A DNA stretch of 64,000 bases from Pandoraea norimbergensis (GCF_001465545.3 NZ_CP013480.3:1488001-1552000), one strand, 5' to 3'; counted from the stretch's first letter, positions 44,075 through 53,528 are shown. Notes: generated from the sequence alone by a model not told the origin. Program-made: numbers and translations.

Positions 44075-45511
44075 GTGCCGCGTCGTTTTCCGCGCCGTCT
44101 GCGCCCATCCCGACCCGCCTCAATGAAACCTGCCTGCTCTGCGGCACCCGGTGCCGACCGCTTTTCTCCCTATCTTTCTACCTATCCGAATCGCCCCCGA
44201 TCGGGCGTTGCCCGCGTGTCCTCGCAGACCCGGCATCAGACTGCCATGCCTCGCCTTCCGGCGTCCGCCACCGTTCACGGTCTCGATACGCCGCCCAGCG
44301 AAGCGACGATCCACCAGTTATTCGCCGAGGCCCTTGCCAGCGTGCTGCAATCGCACGTCGATCTCATCAGCCCTCGTTATCCGACGGTTAGCGTGGCCCC
44401 GTGGAAACACGACGTCGGCGTCTGGGTGATTCGCTTCTCAACGCCCGGTCCGTTGATGCCTGCACCAAGCTCACCGACCTCACCGACCTCACCGACCTCA
44501 CCTATCTCACCGCCCCCGGCGGGGGAGGCGGGGGCGAGTTGTGCGCCAACCCGCAGGTTGCACCTCACGCTCAGTCATTTCGATTTTGCACGTTGCGAAG
44601 TCAGACAACGCAGCGGTACTGTCCCCGAAGACCGCGCGCTAGCTTGGGCAGGCGCCGCAGCCCGGCAATGTCAGCGAGCGCAGACTGCGCAAGGGCGGGC
44701 TTCCACATCAACGAACGAGGGCCCATTGCGCTGGCATTGGCAAGTCGAGGCACTGCCGCCACTGCGTACTGAGGACGTCGACGCGTTTGAACTGGACCTC
44801 TCCGGCTATCTGCAACGTCTGGTACGTACCCCAACGCCACCACCGGTGCCGGTCTCCACCCGGGCCCACACGACAGGTTCCACATACTCTGCGGTTTCGG
44901 CCGCTTCGGAATGCGAACCCGCCGCGTCTGCGCCGCCCGACATCGCTTCGCTGGCGTGGTGTCCGGAGGGCATCCCGATGTTTCACGCATCGTCGCCAAC
45001 GCTGATGCGAACCCGGGATCTCGCGCGCTACCTGTTTGCACGCCGGCGCTTCGCCCCCGCGCGTGACCTCTGGCGTGAACTCAACGCGTGGGGCGTTCCC
45101 AAATCGGCACTGGCAACGTTCCTGACCAACGACATGGCGACTCGCGCGCATGTCGAGCGGGGGCTTCGTGAAACCTGGAATGGGCGATTGGTCTGTCTCG
45201 ACGATCTCGTGGCGTGGGATGCAACGGCAGCACGTTACGAGGTGAGAGAAGACCGGGTGGAGGCCGCGTCAGGGTTTGCGAAGTCGCGCCATATCGACTC
45301 GCGACAGTTTGAAGAGGTGACGTCGATAATCGCCCTGAACGAAGTGATGGTCTGTCACGCACAGGGCAGGCCGCTCGAAAGCCTCGATCACGAATGTGTC
45401 GGTCTGGATATCTCGGTGATCAGACGTGCAGCCACGCTGCCGCCGACGTACCTGTTCAGAATGCGTCGCGCCAGACTGACGCGTGACACGGCCAACACGT
45501 CACCGCCCTGA
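44075..45511 (+). CDS. orphan 478-residue protein with SPT repeats
   Basis: I do not recognise it. The frame starts at a GTG (44075) with GAGG five bases upstream; ATGs at 44123 and 44246 are alternatives. The N-terminal 60 residues are basic and Pro/Ser-rich, like a disordered or secretion-signal region. Five consecutive SPx tripeptides (about residues 131-146) come from a 9-base DNA tandem repeat. A folded-looking C-terminal half (about 300-440) contains ARYLFARRRFAPARDLWREL and MVCHAQGRPLESLDHECVGL. No transmembrane segment or signal peptide is seen. Together with the Pro-rich kinase-like orphan it could be a secreted effector; this is a guess. Confidence 0.5.
   Translation: MPRRFPRRLRPSRPASMKPACSAAPGADRFSPYLSTYPNRPRSGVARVSSQTRHQTAMPRLPASATVHGLDTPPSEATIHQLFAEALASVLQSHVDLISPRYPTVSVAPWKHDVGVWVIRFSTPGPLMPAPSSPTSPTSPTSPISPPPAGEAGASCAPTRRLHLTLSHFDFARCEVRQRSGTVPEDRALAWAGAAARQCQRAQTAQGRASTSTNEGPLRWHWQVEALPPLRTEDVDAFELDLSGYLQRLVRTPTPPPVPVSTRAHTTGSTYSAVSAASECEPAASAPPDIASLAWCPEGIPMFHASSPTLMRTRDLARYLFARRRFAPARDLWRELNAWGVPKSALATFLTNDMATRAHVERGLRETWNGRLVCLDDLVAWDATAARYEVREDRVEAASGFAKSRHIDSRQFEEVTSIIALNEVMVCHAQGRPLESLDHECVGLDISVIRRAATLPPTYLFRMRRARLTRDTANTSPP
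44470..44514 (+). repeat. 9-base tandem repeat inside the orphan gene
   Basis: Five units of the form CTCACCGAC follow one another, the last two degenerate, and encode SPT-SPT-SPT-SPI-SPP-like tripeptides. Slippage would change length without changing frame. Confidence 0.9.
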
Positions 45512-45527
45512 GGAATGCGACAGCGCG

Positions 45528-46091
45528 TCACCGCCCGTCATGACTGGCCCGGGCACGGGCGGCGCGCAGGTCGCGCGGCGTGCGGTCTTCGCCAATGGCG
45601 GCAGGCGGCAGGTCCGTATCGAGGCATTCCACCAGATGCGCATTGAGCACGGCAGCAAGCCCTTCACCGCCACGGCGCATCACGTAATTGTGGTTCCAAC
45701 GGAATAACGGCTGGGCGAGCGGTGCCAGCTTGCTCATCCATGCACGGTTGGTGCGCACATCCCATCCATAGCGAACGACGGTAATCGACCCCTCGGTGTC
45801 GAACCGCCACAGGCCGGTGCCTTCCGCATCGCCGCTGGCCTCCACCCGGATTTCACGCATCGATTCGACGTGTGTGACCCGCGTGTCGAAGGTGAGCGAG
45901 TAGGGCAGCGCGCCGTGCCACGTCAGACGCCGCAAGGCACCCACGCCATCGGCTCCGCCGGCATCGAGCGTTTGGACTTCGCGCACGCAGGGCCACCAGC
46001 GGGCCCAGTGGTCGACGTCGCGAATGGTGTCCCAGACTTCTTCGAGCGGTGCAGTGAGCCGCCACAAGGTGAGGAAGTGATATTCGTTCAT
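45528..46091 (-). CDS. SRPBCC family protein (polyketide-cyclase/START-like)
   Basis: This 187-residue protein begins with the helix-grip pattern YHFLTLWRLTAPLEEVWDTI (about 4-23), continues DVDHWARWWPCVREVQ and has regular beta strands up to about residue 150, as in the Polyketide_cyc2/START-like superfamily. These proteins bind hydrophobic ligands; no specific ligand is readable. The ATG at 46091 is favoured over an in-frame TTG at 46097. It is convergent with the orphan gene (16 bases apart) and divergent from the LacI gene. Confidence 0.85.
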   Translation of the reverse strand: MNEYHFLTLWRLTAPLEEVWDTIRDVDHWARWWPCVREVQTLDAGGADGVGALRRLTWHGALPYSLTFDTRVTHVESMREIRVEASGDAEGTGLWRFDTEGSITVVRYGWDVRTNRAWMSKLAPLAQPLFRWNHNYVMRRGGEGLAAVLNAHLVECLDTDLPPAAIGEDRTPRDLRAARARASHDGR

Positions 46092-46241
46092 GGCCAATCC
46101 CGGTCGTAGTGGGTGGGGGTGCCGTCACGCCCGATGCATGGGGAATTTCAGTATAGGTCGCATCCCCGGGCTTCGGCGGCGGCGAAAAAGGGCGGCCGGC
46201 TGTCATCAATTCATCACAATGTCTCCATAGAATCCCGGAGT

Positions 46242-46265
46242 GAAAACGTTTTCGTAAACGTTTAC
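46242..46265. promoter_or_regulatory. double LacI-type operator
   Basis: Two perfect 12-base palindromes, GAAAACGTTTTC (46242-46253) and GTAAACGTTTAC (46254-46265), abut each other. The AACGTT core and flanks match LacI/GalR-family operators. They lie about 40-60 bases upstream of the LacI-family start and suggest autoregulation. Confidence 0.8.
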
Positions 46266-46302
46266 ATTTACGCAAAAGCCGCTAACGGTCGATATTGCCC
46301 CA

Positions 46303-47391
46303 ATGGGCCGATTCGCCGCGCGGCACCACAAGAGGAGACTTGGCTTGGCAGATATCCGGGATGTCGCGCAACGCGCGGGCTGTTCGATCGCCACCGTGTC
46401 ACGTGCGCTCAATTCGCCGCAACTGGTGCGTCCGGAGACGCTTGCCCGTGTGCAGGCGGCTGCCGCCGAGTTGAAATTCCGGCCCAATGCGCTGGGCCGC
46501 CAGTTGCGCGGCGAGCGCACCGGCCTCATCGGGGTGATGCTGCCGACGCTGGGCAACCCGGTGTTTGCCGATTGTCTGGAAGGCATCGAAGCCGCCATCG
46601 ACGGCACCGGCCGCCGCCTGTTGCTGGTCACGACCCAATACGACCCCGAGCGTGAGCGCAACGCCATCGAGACGCTGCTGCAACAGCGCGTGGACGGCCT
46701 GCTGCTCACCTTGGCCGACGCCGAACACAGCGCGCTCGTCGACGACCTCGCCGCCGAAGGCGTGGCGTGCCAACTGGTCTACAACGACGCCCCGAACCGG
46801 CCATGTGTCTCAGTCGACAATCGCGCCGCCGCCGCGCAAGGCGTGGCCATGCTGATCGAGGCAGGGCATCGTGACATCGTCATGGTGACCGGGGCGCTGC
46901 ACGCGTCCGATCGCGCCAAGCGCCGCTTTCTCGGCTATGGCGACGCGATGCAGGCCGCCGGGCTCACGCCGCTGCCGGCCTTCGAAATCGATTTCAACAG
47001 TGGTGCACGTGGCGAGCGGGTGCGCGAGTGGCTGGCGCAGCGCGAGCGCGACGGCGCACGTCCCACGGCGTTGTTCTGCTCGAACGATCTGCTGGCGCTC
47101 GGCGTCATGCGCGCGTTGCGTGAGGCCGGGCTGCGGGTACCCGACGATATCTCCGTGCTCGGCTTCGACGGGCTGGCCGTGGGTGAGCTGCTCTCGCCGA
47201 CGCTTGCCACCGTGGTGCAACCCAGCGTGGAGATTGGCCGGCACGCCGCACAACGGCTGCTCGCTCAGATCGAGGGCCGGCCGGCCGGCGGCGCTTCGCC
47301 CACGTCAGCGACGGCAGAGATGAGCCACGCGCTAATCCTGCCGCACGCGATTCGCCGGGGCGGCACGGTGGCGCCGCCGCCGCGCAAGTGA
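46303..47391 (+). CDS. LacI-family transcriptional regulator
   Basis: This 362-residue regulator has the LacI HTH and hinge (about 16-70, LADIRDVAQRAGCSIATVSR ... FRPNALGRQLRG) and a sugar-binding-protein-like effector domain ending about residue 340. An ATG at 46303 opens the frame; because the HTH starts at LADI, a later start such as the TTG near 46345 is possible. The double operator just upstream suggests autoregulation. It precedes an ABC importer and a phosphodiesterase by 235 bases on the same strand and probably regulates them. The effector is unknown. Confidence 0.92.
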   Translation: MGRFAARHHKRRLGLADIRDVAQRAGCSIATVSRALNSPQLVRPETLARVQAAAAELKFRPNALGRQLRGERTGLIGVMLPTLGNPVFADCLEGIEAAIDGTGRRLLLVTTQYDPERERNAIETLLQQRVDGLLLTLADAEHSALVDDLAAEGVACQLVYNDAPNRPCVSVDNRAAAAQGVAMLIEAGHRDIVMVTGALHASDRAKRRFLGYGDAMQAAGLTPLPAFEIDFNSGARGERVREWLAQRERDGARPTALFCSNDLLALGVMRALREAGLRVPDDISVLGFDGLAVGELLSPTLATVVQPSVEIGRHAAQRLLAQIEGRPAGGASPTSATAEMSHALILPHAIRRGGTVAPPPRK

Positions 47392-47626
47392 CATCAGGTT
47401 TCAAGCAACACGTTTCAGGCAGGACAGCAGCACAAAGCATCGACAAGGAAATTGGCCGGCGACTCGCTCCATCACTTCGTGGCAGAGAGCGCAGCGACGG
47501 CCGAGGCAATCAGGCATCAGGCCGCAAGGCCCGAATCGTCAACATCGACAGCAACGCAGTACCGACCGCACCTACCCGGCAGCACGCGAGTGCCGCCAAT
47601 GGTCAGACGCTCAGGAGCCCACAGAA

Positions 47627-48640
47627 ATGAAGCTTTGGATCACCCGCGCCGCCCGCACGCTGGCGCTTTTCACCCTGCTCGGCGCTGGCGCCGCGCACGC
47701 CCAGCAGACGGCAATCTGCTACAACTGCCCGCCGGAATGGGCGGACTGGGCCGGTCAGGTCAAGGCCATTGCGCAAGACACCGGCATTCGTGTGCCGCTC
47801 GACAACAAGAACTCGGGCCAGGCCGTTGCGCAGATGATCGCGGAACAGAAGGCGCCGGTGGCCGACATCGTCTACCTCGGCATCACGTCGGCGATCGAAG
47901 CCGGCAAGAAGGGCTTGCTCGCCCCGTACAAGCCGGCCCATTGGGATCAGGTGCCGGCCAATCTGAAGGACCCGAACGGCCTGTGGACCACCATCCACTC
48001 GGGTACGGTCGGCTTCTTCGTGAACCGCGATGCGCTGGAAGGCAAGCCGGTGCCGCGTTCGTGGGCCGACCTGCTCAAGCCGGAATATCGCGGCATGGTG
48101 GGCTATCTGGACCCGAGCAGCGCCTTCGCCGGCTACGCCGCAGCGATTGCGGCCAATCAGGCACTGGGCGGCTCGATGGACAACTTCGCCCCGGCCATCA
48201 GCTTCTTCCAGAAGCTCAAGGCCAACGCGCCGATCGTGCCGAAGCAAACGGCCTACGCGCGCGTGCTCTCGGGTGAGATCCCCATCCTGATCGACTTCGA
48301 CTTCAACGCCTATCGCGCCATCTACAAGGACCGCGCCAACGTGCAGTTCGTGATTCCGATGGAAGGCACGGTGTCGCTGCCGTACGTGATCGCGCTCGTG
48401 AAGAACGCCCCGCACGCGGACAACGGCAAGAAGGTCATCGACTACACGCTCTCGGACAAGGGTCAGGCGCATTGGTCGCAAGCGTTCCTGCGTCCGGTGC
48501 GTGCCAGCACGATGCCGGCCGACGTGGCGGCCAAGTTCCTGCCGGCCACCGACTATGCACGGGTGAAGCCGGTTGACCTTCAGAAGCTCGCCGACCAGCA
48601 GGATGCGTTCGGTCAGCAATATCTGAAGAACGTGCGCTAA
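47627..48640 (+). CDS. ABC transporter extracellular substrate-binding protein (PotD/AfuA-like)
   Basis: This 337-residue periplasmic protein has a signal peptide cut near AAHAQQ and a type II periplasmic-binding fold with AICYNCPPEWADW, WTTIHSGTVGFFVNRDAL and PRSWADLLKPEYRGMVGYLDP. The last motif is shared by receptors for iron(III), thiamine, polyamines and 2-aminoethylphosphonate. Next to a GpdQ-like phosphodiesterase, a phosphodiester or phosphonate ligand is likelier than iron. The ATG at 47627 follows a weak GGAG-like AGGAG at 47611-47615. Confidence 0.9.
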   Translation: MKLWITRAARTLALFTLLGAGAAHAQQTAICYNCPPEWADWAGQVKAIAQDTGIRVPLDNKNSGQAVAQMIAEQKAPVADIVYLGITSAIEAGKKGLLAPYKPAHWDQVPANLKDPNGLWTTIHSGTVGFFVNRDALEGKPVPRSWADLLKPEYRGMVGYLDPSSAFAGYAAAIAANQALGGSMDNFAPAISFFQKLKANAPIVPKQTAYARVLSGEIPILIDFDFNAYRAIYKDRANVQFVIPMEGTVSLPYVIALVKNAPHADNGKKVIDYTLSDKGQAHWSQAFLRPVRASTMPADVAAKFLPATDYARVKPVDLQKLADQQDAFGQQYLKNVR

Positions 48641-48676
48641 GCACGCCCTACGGGACTGAGGAAGAGGAACGAGACG

Positions 48677-49501
48677 ATGCGTGACCTGACCCTGCCGCGC
48701 GCCTGGCGTGTGGCACTCCTGCTGCCTGCGCTGGCGGTGTTTCTGGCCTTCTGGCTGTTGCCGATGGCCGCGCTCGTGCAGGTGAGCGGCGACGGTCATG
48801 CGTTCGAGACCTACCGCGCCATTCTCACCAACGCGCGGTATCTCGACAGTCTGTGGCAAACGGTGGTGCTCTCGGCACTGGTCACACTCGCCACGCTCGC
48901 GTTGTCGCTCGTCGCAGGCCTCTTTCTCACCCGGCATGACTTCGCGGGCAAATCGATTCTCGTGTCGATGCTCACGTTGCCGCTGGCGTTCCCCGGCGTG
49001 GTGGTCGGCTTCATGGTCATCATGCTGGCGGGACGGCAGGGGCTGATCGGCGATTTGACGCTCAAGCTCGTCGGTCACAAGCTGGTGTTTGCGTATTCTT
49101 TGGCCGGGCTGTTCCTCGGCTATCTCTATTTCTCGATTCCGCGCGTGATCCTCGCCGTGATGGCCGCTGCGGAGTCGCTCGATCATTCGCTCTCGGAAGC
49201 GGCGTCATCGCTCGGCGCCGGGCCGTTTGCCATTCTGCGCGACGTCACGCTGCCGGCGCTCGCCCCCGCACTGATCGCATCGGGCGCGATGTGTTTCGCG
49301 ACCTCGGTCGGTGCCTTCGGTACCGCGTTCACGCTCGCGACCGACATCGACGTGTTGCCGATGACCATCTACACCGAGTTCACGCTTAACGCGAATGTGG
49401 CGACAGCGGCGGCGCTCTCGGTGATTCTCGGCATCGTCACATGGGCCGTGCTGATGCTCGCGCGTAATTTCGCCGGGCAGACGGTTGCCGCCGGAGGCTG
49501 A
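48677..49501 (+). CDS. ABC transporter permease
   Basis: This 274-residue inner-membrane protein has six hydrophobic segments and the EAA-type loop EAASSLGAGPFAILRDVTLP (about 174-193) that contacts the ATPase. It resembles PotB/PhnV-type permeases. GAGGAAGAGGAACGAG lies directly upstream of the ATG at 48677. It is 36 bases behind the binding-protein gene and five bases ahead of the second permease. Confidence 0.93.
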   Translation: MRDLTLPRAWRVALLLPALAVFLAFWLLPMAALVQVSGDGHAFETYRAILTNARYLDSLWQTVVLSALVTLATLALSLVAGLFLTRHDFAGKSILVSMLTLPLAFPGVVVGFMVIMLAGRQGLIGDLTLKLVGHKLVFAYSLAGLFLGYLYFSIPRVILAVMAAAESLDHSLSEAASSLGAGPFAILRDVTLPALAPALIASGAMCFATSVGAFGTAFTLATDIDVLPMTIYTEFTLNANVATAAALSVILGIVTWAVLMLARNFAGQTVAAGG

Positions 49502-49506
49502 TCCCC

Positions 49507-50310
49507 ATGCTCAAGAAAACCCTTTTCACGCTGCAACTGCTGCTCACGCTGCTGATGTGCGCGTTCTTGCTGGTGCCGGTCGGCATGTCGGTGCTCGCCG
49601 GTTTGTCGGTCAATTACTTCCGGGGTCCGTCGGCCGGTCTCACGTTCAAGTGGGTGATTCAGGTCTGGCAGGACTATCACGACGCCATTCTCAACTCGCT
49701 GTACGTCGGCGCGGCCACGCTCATTCTCGTGACGCTGCTGGGTGTTCCGGCCGGCTACGTGCTGGCGCGCTGGAATAGCCGCATGGCCCGCTGGATCGAA
49801 GAGCTGCTGACGCTGCCGATCGCCCTGCCGGGGCTGGCCAGTGCGCTGGCGTTGATCAGCGTGTATGGCGGCATGCGCGACTTCCGCCAGAGCCTCGCGT
49901 TCATCGTGGTGGGGCACGTGATCTTCACGCTGCCGTTCATGGTGCGTGCCGTGGCGGCTGCGTGTGCCGATTCGCGCATCAAGCTGATGGAAGAGGGCGC
50001 AGCGAGTCTCGGCGCGACCTTTCTGCGCCGCTTCATGACGGTGGTGCTGCCCAATATCCGCAGCGAGATCGTGGCGGCGGCGCTCATCGTGGTGACGCTC
50101 TCGCTCGGTGAATTCAACCTGACGTGGATGCTGCACACGCCCGATACCAAGACGCTGCCCGTGGGGCTGGCTGACGCGTATGCGTCGCTGCGTCTGGAGA
50201 TCGGCAGCGCCTATACGGCGGTGTTTTTCGTGCTGATCGTGCCGCTGCTCGTCGTCATGCAGATGACGGCGCAGCGCGCCAAGGTTCGCAATGCGCGCGG
50301 CCGTACTTGA
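49507..50310 (+). CDS. ABC transporter permease
   Basis: This 267-residue PotC-like permease has six hydrophobic segments and the EAA loop EGAASLGATFLRRFMTVVLP (about 162-181). It pairs with the preceding permease in a heterodimeric channel. The basic C-terminal tail (RAKVRNARGRT) overlaps the upstream region of the ATPase gene, which starts 55 bases after its stop. Confidence 0.93.
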   Translation: MLKKTLFTLQLLLTLLMCAFLLVPVGMSVLAGLSVNYFRGPSAGLTFKWVIQVWQDYHDAILNSLYVGAATLILVTLLGVPAGYVLARWNSRMARWIEELLTLPIALPGLASALALISVYGGMRDFRQSLAFIVVGHVIFTLPFMVRAVAAACADSRIKLMEEGAASLGATFLRRFMTVVLPNIRSEIVAAALIVVTLSLGEFNLTWMLHTPDTKTLPVGLADAYASLRLEIGSAYTAVFFVLIVPLLVVMQMTAQRAKVRNARGRT

Positions 50311-50365
50311 TACGCACAAGCACACGCACGCGCCATTGCACACAAAGCATGCCAAGGAAATTGCG

Positions 50366-51409
50366 ATGAAACTGACTTCGATTCCGATCCATCTCGAACG
50401 CTGTGCCAAGACGTTCAACGGCAACACGGTGTTGCAGCCGCTCGATCTGACGATCGGCGCAGGCGAGACACTGGTGCTGCTCGGCCCGTCGGGCTGCGGC
50501 AAGACCACCACGCTGCGCATGATCGCAGGCCTTGAGCGCCCCGATGCGGGCGGGCGCGTGCGCTTTGGCGATGAGGACGTCACCCGTCTGCCGATCGAAA
50601 AGCGCCGCGTGGGCATGGTCTTCCAGAACTACGCGTTGTTCCCCAACTTCACGGTGCGTGGCAACGTGGCCTACGGGCTGAAGTTGCGCGGGCTGCCGTC
50701 GGCGCAGGTCGACAAGCGCGTGGACGAATTGCTCGACCTCGTGCACCTGACGCCCTACGCCGACCGCGCCATTGCGCAACTCTCGGGCGGTCAGAAGCAA
50801 CGCGTGGCGCTGGCCCGTGCGCTCGCGCCGGAACCGCGCGTGCTGCTGCTCGACGAACCGCTCACCGCGCTGGACGCGAAGCTGCGCGAAACCGTGCGCG
50901 CCGATATGGACCGTCTGCTGCGCGGTCTGGGGGTGACGACGGTGTATGTCACGCACGATCAGGACGAAGCGATGGCGCTGGGCGACCGCATCGTGGTGAT
51001 GAGTGCCGGGCGTATCGAACAGATTGGCGCGCCGCGCGACATCTATTACCAACCGGCGTCGCGCCACGTGGCGAACTTCGTCGGCACGCTCAATCGCATT
51101 GCCGGGGTGTGGCGCGAGGGGCACTTCCATACGGAAGGCGGACGGCTGGCGTGCCCGGACGTGCGCGCCGATGCGCAAGAGCTGTATTTCCGCCCGGAAG
51201 ACGCCATTGTGGTGCCGCCGGTCGATGCGCCGCTCGTCGGAAAAATCGAAGCCGTGCAGTTTCTCGGCGATCGCACCCGTCTCACTGTCGGTGGGGTGTC
51301 ACCGGCGGGCGCGGTGCTGGTCGAAGTTTCGAGCCGTCGCGAATGCCGCGTCGGCGACCCGGTGGGCCTGTCGTTGCCTGCCGCTCATGTCTTTACGCTT
51401 CACGGATAA
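50366..51409 (+). CDS. ABC transporter ATP-binding protein
   Basis: This 347-residue ATPase has Walker A GPSGCGKTT (about 40-48), signature LSGGQKQRVALA (about 140-151), Walker B LLLLDEPLTALD and a C-terminal TOBE regulatory domain (about 250-345), as in PotA/PhnT-like importers. The ATG at 50366 follows AAGGAA; an in-frame frame opening at 50291 overlaps the permease gene. The phosphodiesterase gene begins seven bases after its stop. Confidence 0.94.
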   Translation: MKLTSIPIHLERCAKTFNGNTVLQPLDLTIGAGETLVLLGPSGCGKTTTLRMIAGLERPDAGGRVRFGDEDVTRLPIEKRRVGMVFQNYALFPNFTVRGNVAYGLKLRGLPSAQVDKRVDELLDLVHLTPYADRAIAQLSGGQKQRVALARALAPEPRVLLLDEPLTALDAKLRETVRADMDRLLRGLGVTTVYVTHDQDEAMALGDRIVVMSAGRIEQIGAPRDIYYQPASRHVANFVGTLNRIAGVWREGHFHTEGGRLACPDVRADAQELYFRPEDAIVVPPVDAPLVGKIEAVQFLGDRTRLTVGGVSPAGAVLVEVSSRRECRVGDPVGLSLPAAHVFTLHG

Positions 51410-51416
51410 CCCGCTC

Positions 51417-52244
51417 ATGCTGTTCGCGCAAATCAGCGACCTTCACATCAAACGGCCCGGCAAACTGGCCTATCGGCGTGTGGATACCGCCGCCTATCTC
51501 GAGCGCTGTGTGGCGCGTCTGAATACCCTCGTGCCGCGCCCCGACTTTGTGGTGCTGACGGGCGATCTGGTCGACTTTGGTGCTCGCGAAGAATACGAAC
51601 ACCTGCGCCGCCTGCTGACGCCGCTGGCAATGCCGTACTACCTCGTTATCGGCAATCACGATGGCCGCGACGCCCTGCGCGAAGTGTTTCCGGAACACAC
51701 GTATCTCGGCAAGCCGGGCGCGTTCGTGCAGTACACGGCGATGTTCGGGCCGCTGCGGCTGGTGGCGCTCGATACGCAAGACCCGCCCAATGGCGGCGGC
51801 CGTCTGTGCGACGAGCGGCTCGACTGGCTCGAAGCAACACTCGCCGCCGATACGGCGACGCCGACGGTGATCGCCATGCATCACCCGCCGTTCGCCTGCG
51901 GTATCGAACATATGGACGTGCAGGCGCTTGATGCGGGCGATGCGGCCAAGCTGGCCGCTGTCGTGCGTCGCTTCGATAACGTGGAGCGACTCATCTGCGG
52001 CCACGTGCATCGTCCGATTCACACGCGCTTTGCCGGCACCATTGCCAGCGTGTGCCCGTCGCCTGCGCATCAGGTCGCCCTCGACTTGCGCGAGGGCGGT
52101 CCGTCTGCGTGGGTGCTCGACCCGCCTGCGTTCCAACTGCACCGGTACACGCCGCAAAGCGGTCTCGTGTCACACCTTGGCTTCGTCGATGATGCCGGTG
52201 GCACGCACCCGTTCTACGACGCGGCGGGCAAGCTGATCGACTGA
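51417..52244 (+). CDS. metallophosphoesterase, GpdQ-like glycerophosphodiesterase
   Basis: This 275-residue binuclear metallophosphoesterase has metal ligands Asp8 and His10 (SDLH), Asp50 (GDLVD), Asn80-His81 (GNHDG), His156 (MHHPP) and the GHVH pair (196, 198). The positions almost equal those of Enterobacter GpdQ (Asp8, His10, Asp50, Asn80, His156, His195, His197). It lacks a signal peptide, so it acts in the cytosol on imported substrate. It is the last gene of the ABC operon, seven bases after the ATPase. Its stop lies two bases from the stop of the convergent hmp gene. CpdA-type cyclic-nucleotide activity is the alternative. Confidence 0.9.
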   Translation: MLFAQISDLHIKRPGKLAYRRVDTAAYLERCVARLNTLVPRPDFVVLTGDLVDFGAREEYEHLRRLLTPLAMPYYLVIGNHDGRDALREVFPEHTYLGKPGAFVQYTAMFGPLRLVALDTQDPPNGGGRLCDERLDWLEATLAADTATPTVIAMHHPPFACGIEHMDVQALDAGDAAKLAAVVRRFDNVERLICGHVHRPIHTRFAGTIASVCPSPAHQVALDLREGGPSAWVLDPPAFQLHRYTPQSGLVSHLGFVDDAGGTHPFYDAAGKLID

Positions 52245-52246
52245 AA

Positions 52247-53446
52247 TCAGCCCAGATCGAGCGCTTCCGGACCGAACACTTCGCGATGGATGCGCTCGGC
52301 AGGCACGCCCTGATCGCGCAGTGCACGCCATTGCGTCTGCATGAACGGCGTCGGGCCGCACAGCAGGTATTCAGCGCCCTCGGGCAACGGCAGACGGGTC
52401 ACATCCATGCGCCCGGCGAAGGTGTAGTCAGTGCCTTCGCACTCACTCGCCAACGGCGTCTCGAAGAACGTGGCGACGCGCAGATGCGGCAATTGCGTAC
52501 CGGCATGCAGCCATTGACGGCGCAGTGCCACGTGGGCGGCGTTACGCGCCGCGTGAGCAAACACGATCTCGCGGCGCGAGCCGTTGGCCGCCAGCGTGGC
52601 GAGCATCGACATCATCGGCGTGATACCTACGCCAGCACTCAACAGCACCAGCGGATGGGCGGCGTCCAGCGCCGTCGTGAATTCGCCATACGCCGGGCTC
52701 ACCTGAATACGATCGCCCGCCTTCAGATTGACGTGCAGCCAATTCGAAACTTGTCCGGCCGGTTTGCCGTTCGACGCATCTTCGCGCTTGACGGTAATGC
52801 GCCAGTGCGGCGCCGTGGGCGAATCCGACAGGCTGTACTGGCGGCGCTGATGCAGGCCGTCCGGCAGCGTGACGGCCACGCTCACATATTGTCCCGGCAC
52901 GAACTCGCCCGGCGAGGTGCCTTCCGGCGTTTGCAGATAGTACGAAACGATGTGCTCGGTCTCGCGATCGACGTCGGTCACGACCAGTTCGCGCAGCGCG
53001 CCCAGCGGTGCCTGCGTGCGCTCGGAGAGACGCGCCTCGGCTGCGATCAATTCCCCCGCCAGCAGCCAGTACGCTTCGTCCCACGCGGCGATCAACTCAG
53101 GCGTCGCGGCCTCGCCCAGCACGTCCTTGATGGCGGCCAGCAGATGGCGCCCGACGATGGGGTAATGGGCCGGCGTGATACCGACCGAGACGTGCTTGTG
53201 AACGATGCGCTCCATCACGGGCGCCAGCGCAGCAGCGTTGTCGATGTTGGCCGCGTAGGCAAACACCGCCGACGCGAGCGATTGCTGCTGCGCGCCGCTG
53301 GCCTGATTCCCCATGTTGAAGAGATCGCGCAGTTCGGGATGTGCCTCGAACATGCTGGCGTAGAAATGTCGCGTGATGGCGAGTCCGTGGTCGCGCAGCA
53401 CCGGGACGCTGGCGTCGATATACGGGCGGGAAGCAGCGGAAAGCAT
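52247..53446 (-). CDS. hmp: flavohemoglobin, nitric oxide dioxygenase
   Basis: This 399-residue protein detoxifies NO to nitrate. The globin domain (1-140) shows the distal Tyr29 and Gln53 and the proximal His85, the same positions as in E. coli Hmp. A ferredoxin-reductase module follows with the FAD motif RRQYSLSD (about 205-212) and the NAD-binding GVGITPMMSM (about 268-277). The ATG at 53446 has GGAG eight bases upstream; the GTG at 53455 overlaps that site. A near-perfect NsrR box lies about 80 bases upstream. Confidence 0.97.
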   Translation of the reverse strand: MLSAASRPYIDASVPVLRDHGLAITRHFYASMFEAHPELRDLFNMGNQASGAQQQSLASAVFAYAANIDNAAALAPVMERIVHKHVSVGITPAHYPIVGRHLLAAIKDVLGEAATPELIAAWDEAYWLLAGELIAAEARLSERTQAPLGALRELVVTDVDRETEHIVSYYLQTPEGTSPGEFVPGQYVSVAVTLPDGLHQRRQYSLSDSPTAPHWRITVKREDASNGKPAGQVSNWLHVNLKAGDRIQVSPAYGEFTTALDAAHPLVLLSAGVGITPMMSMLATLAANGSRREIVFAHAARNAAHVALRRQWLHAGTQLPHLRVATFFETPLASECEGTDYTFAGRMDVTRLPLPEGAEYLLCGPTPFMQTQWRALRDQGVPAERIHREVFGPEALDLG

Positions 53447-53528
53447 GGGGCACACTCCGAAGTGTTATGAGTTCTGTCACGGGCGCGACGCTGAGGGCTT
53501 CAGACGTCGCGCACCACGGAGTGATTAT

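Noticed and set aside
47603..49186. 527-codon minus-strand frame opposite the importer genes
   Set aside because: Spans two sense genes with clear family features.
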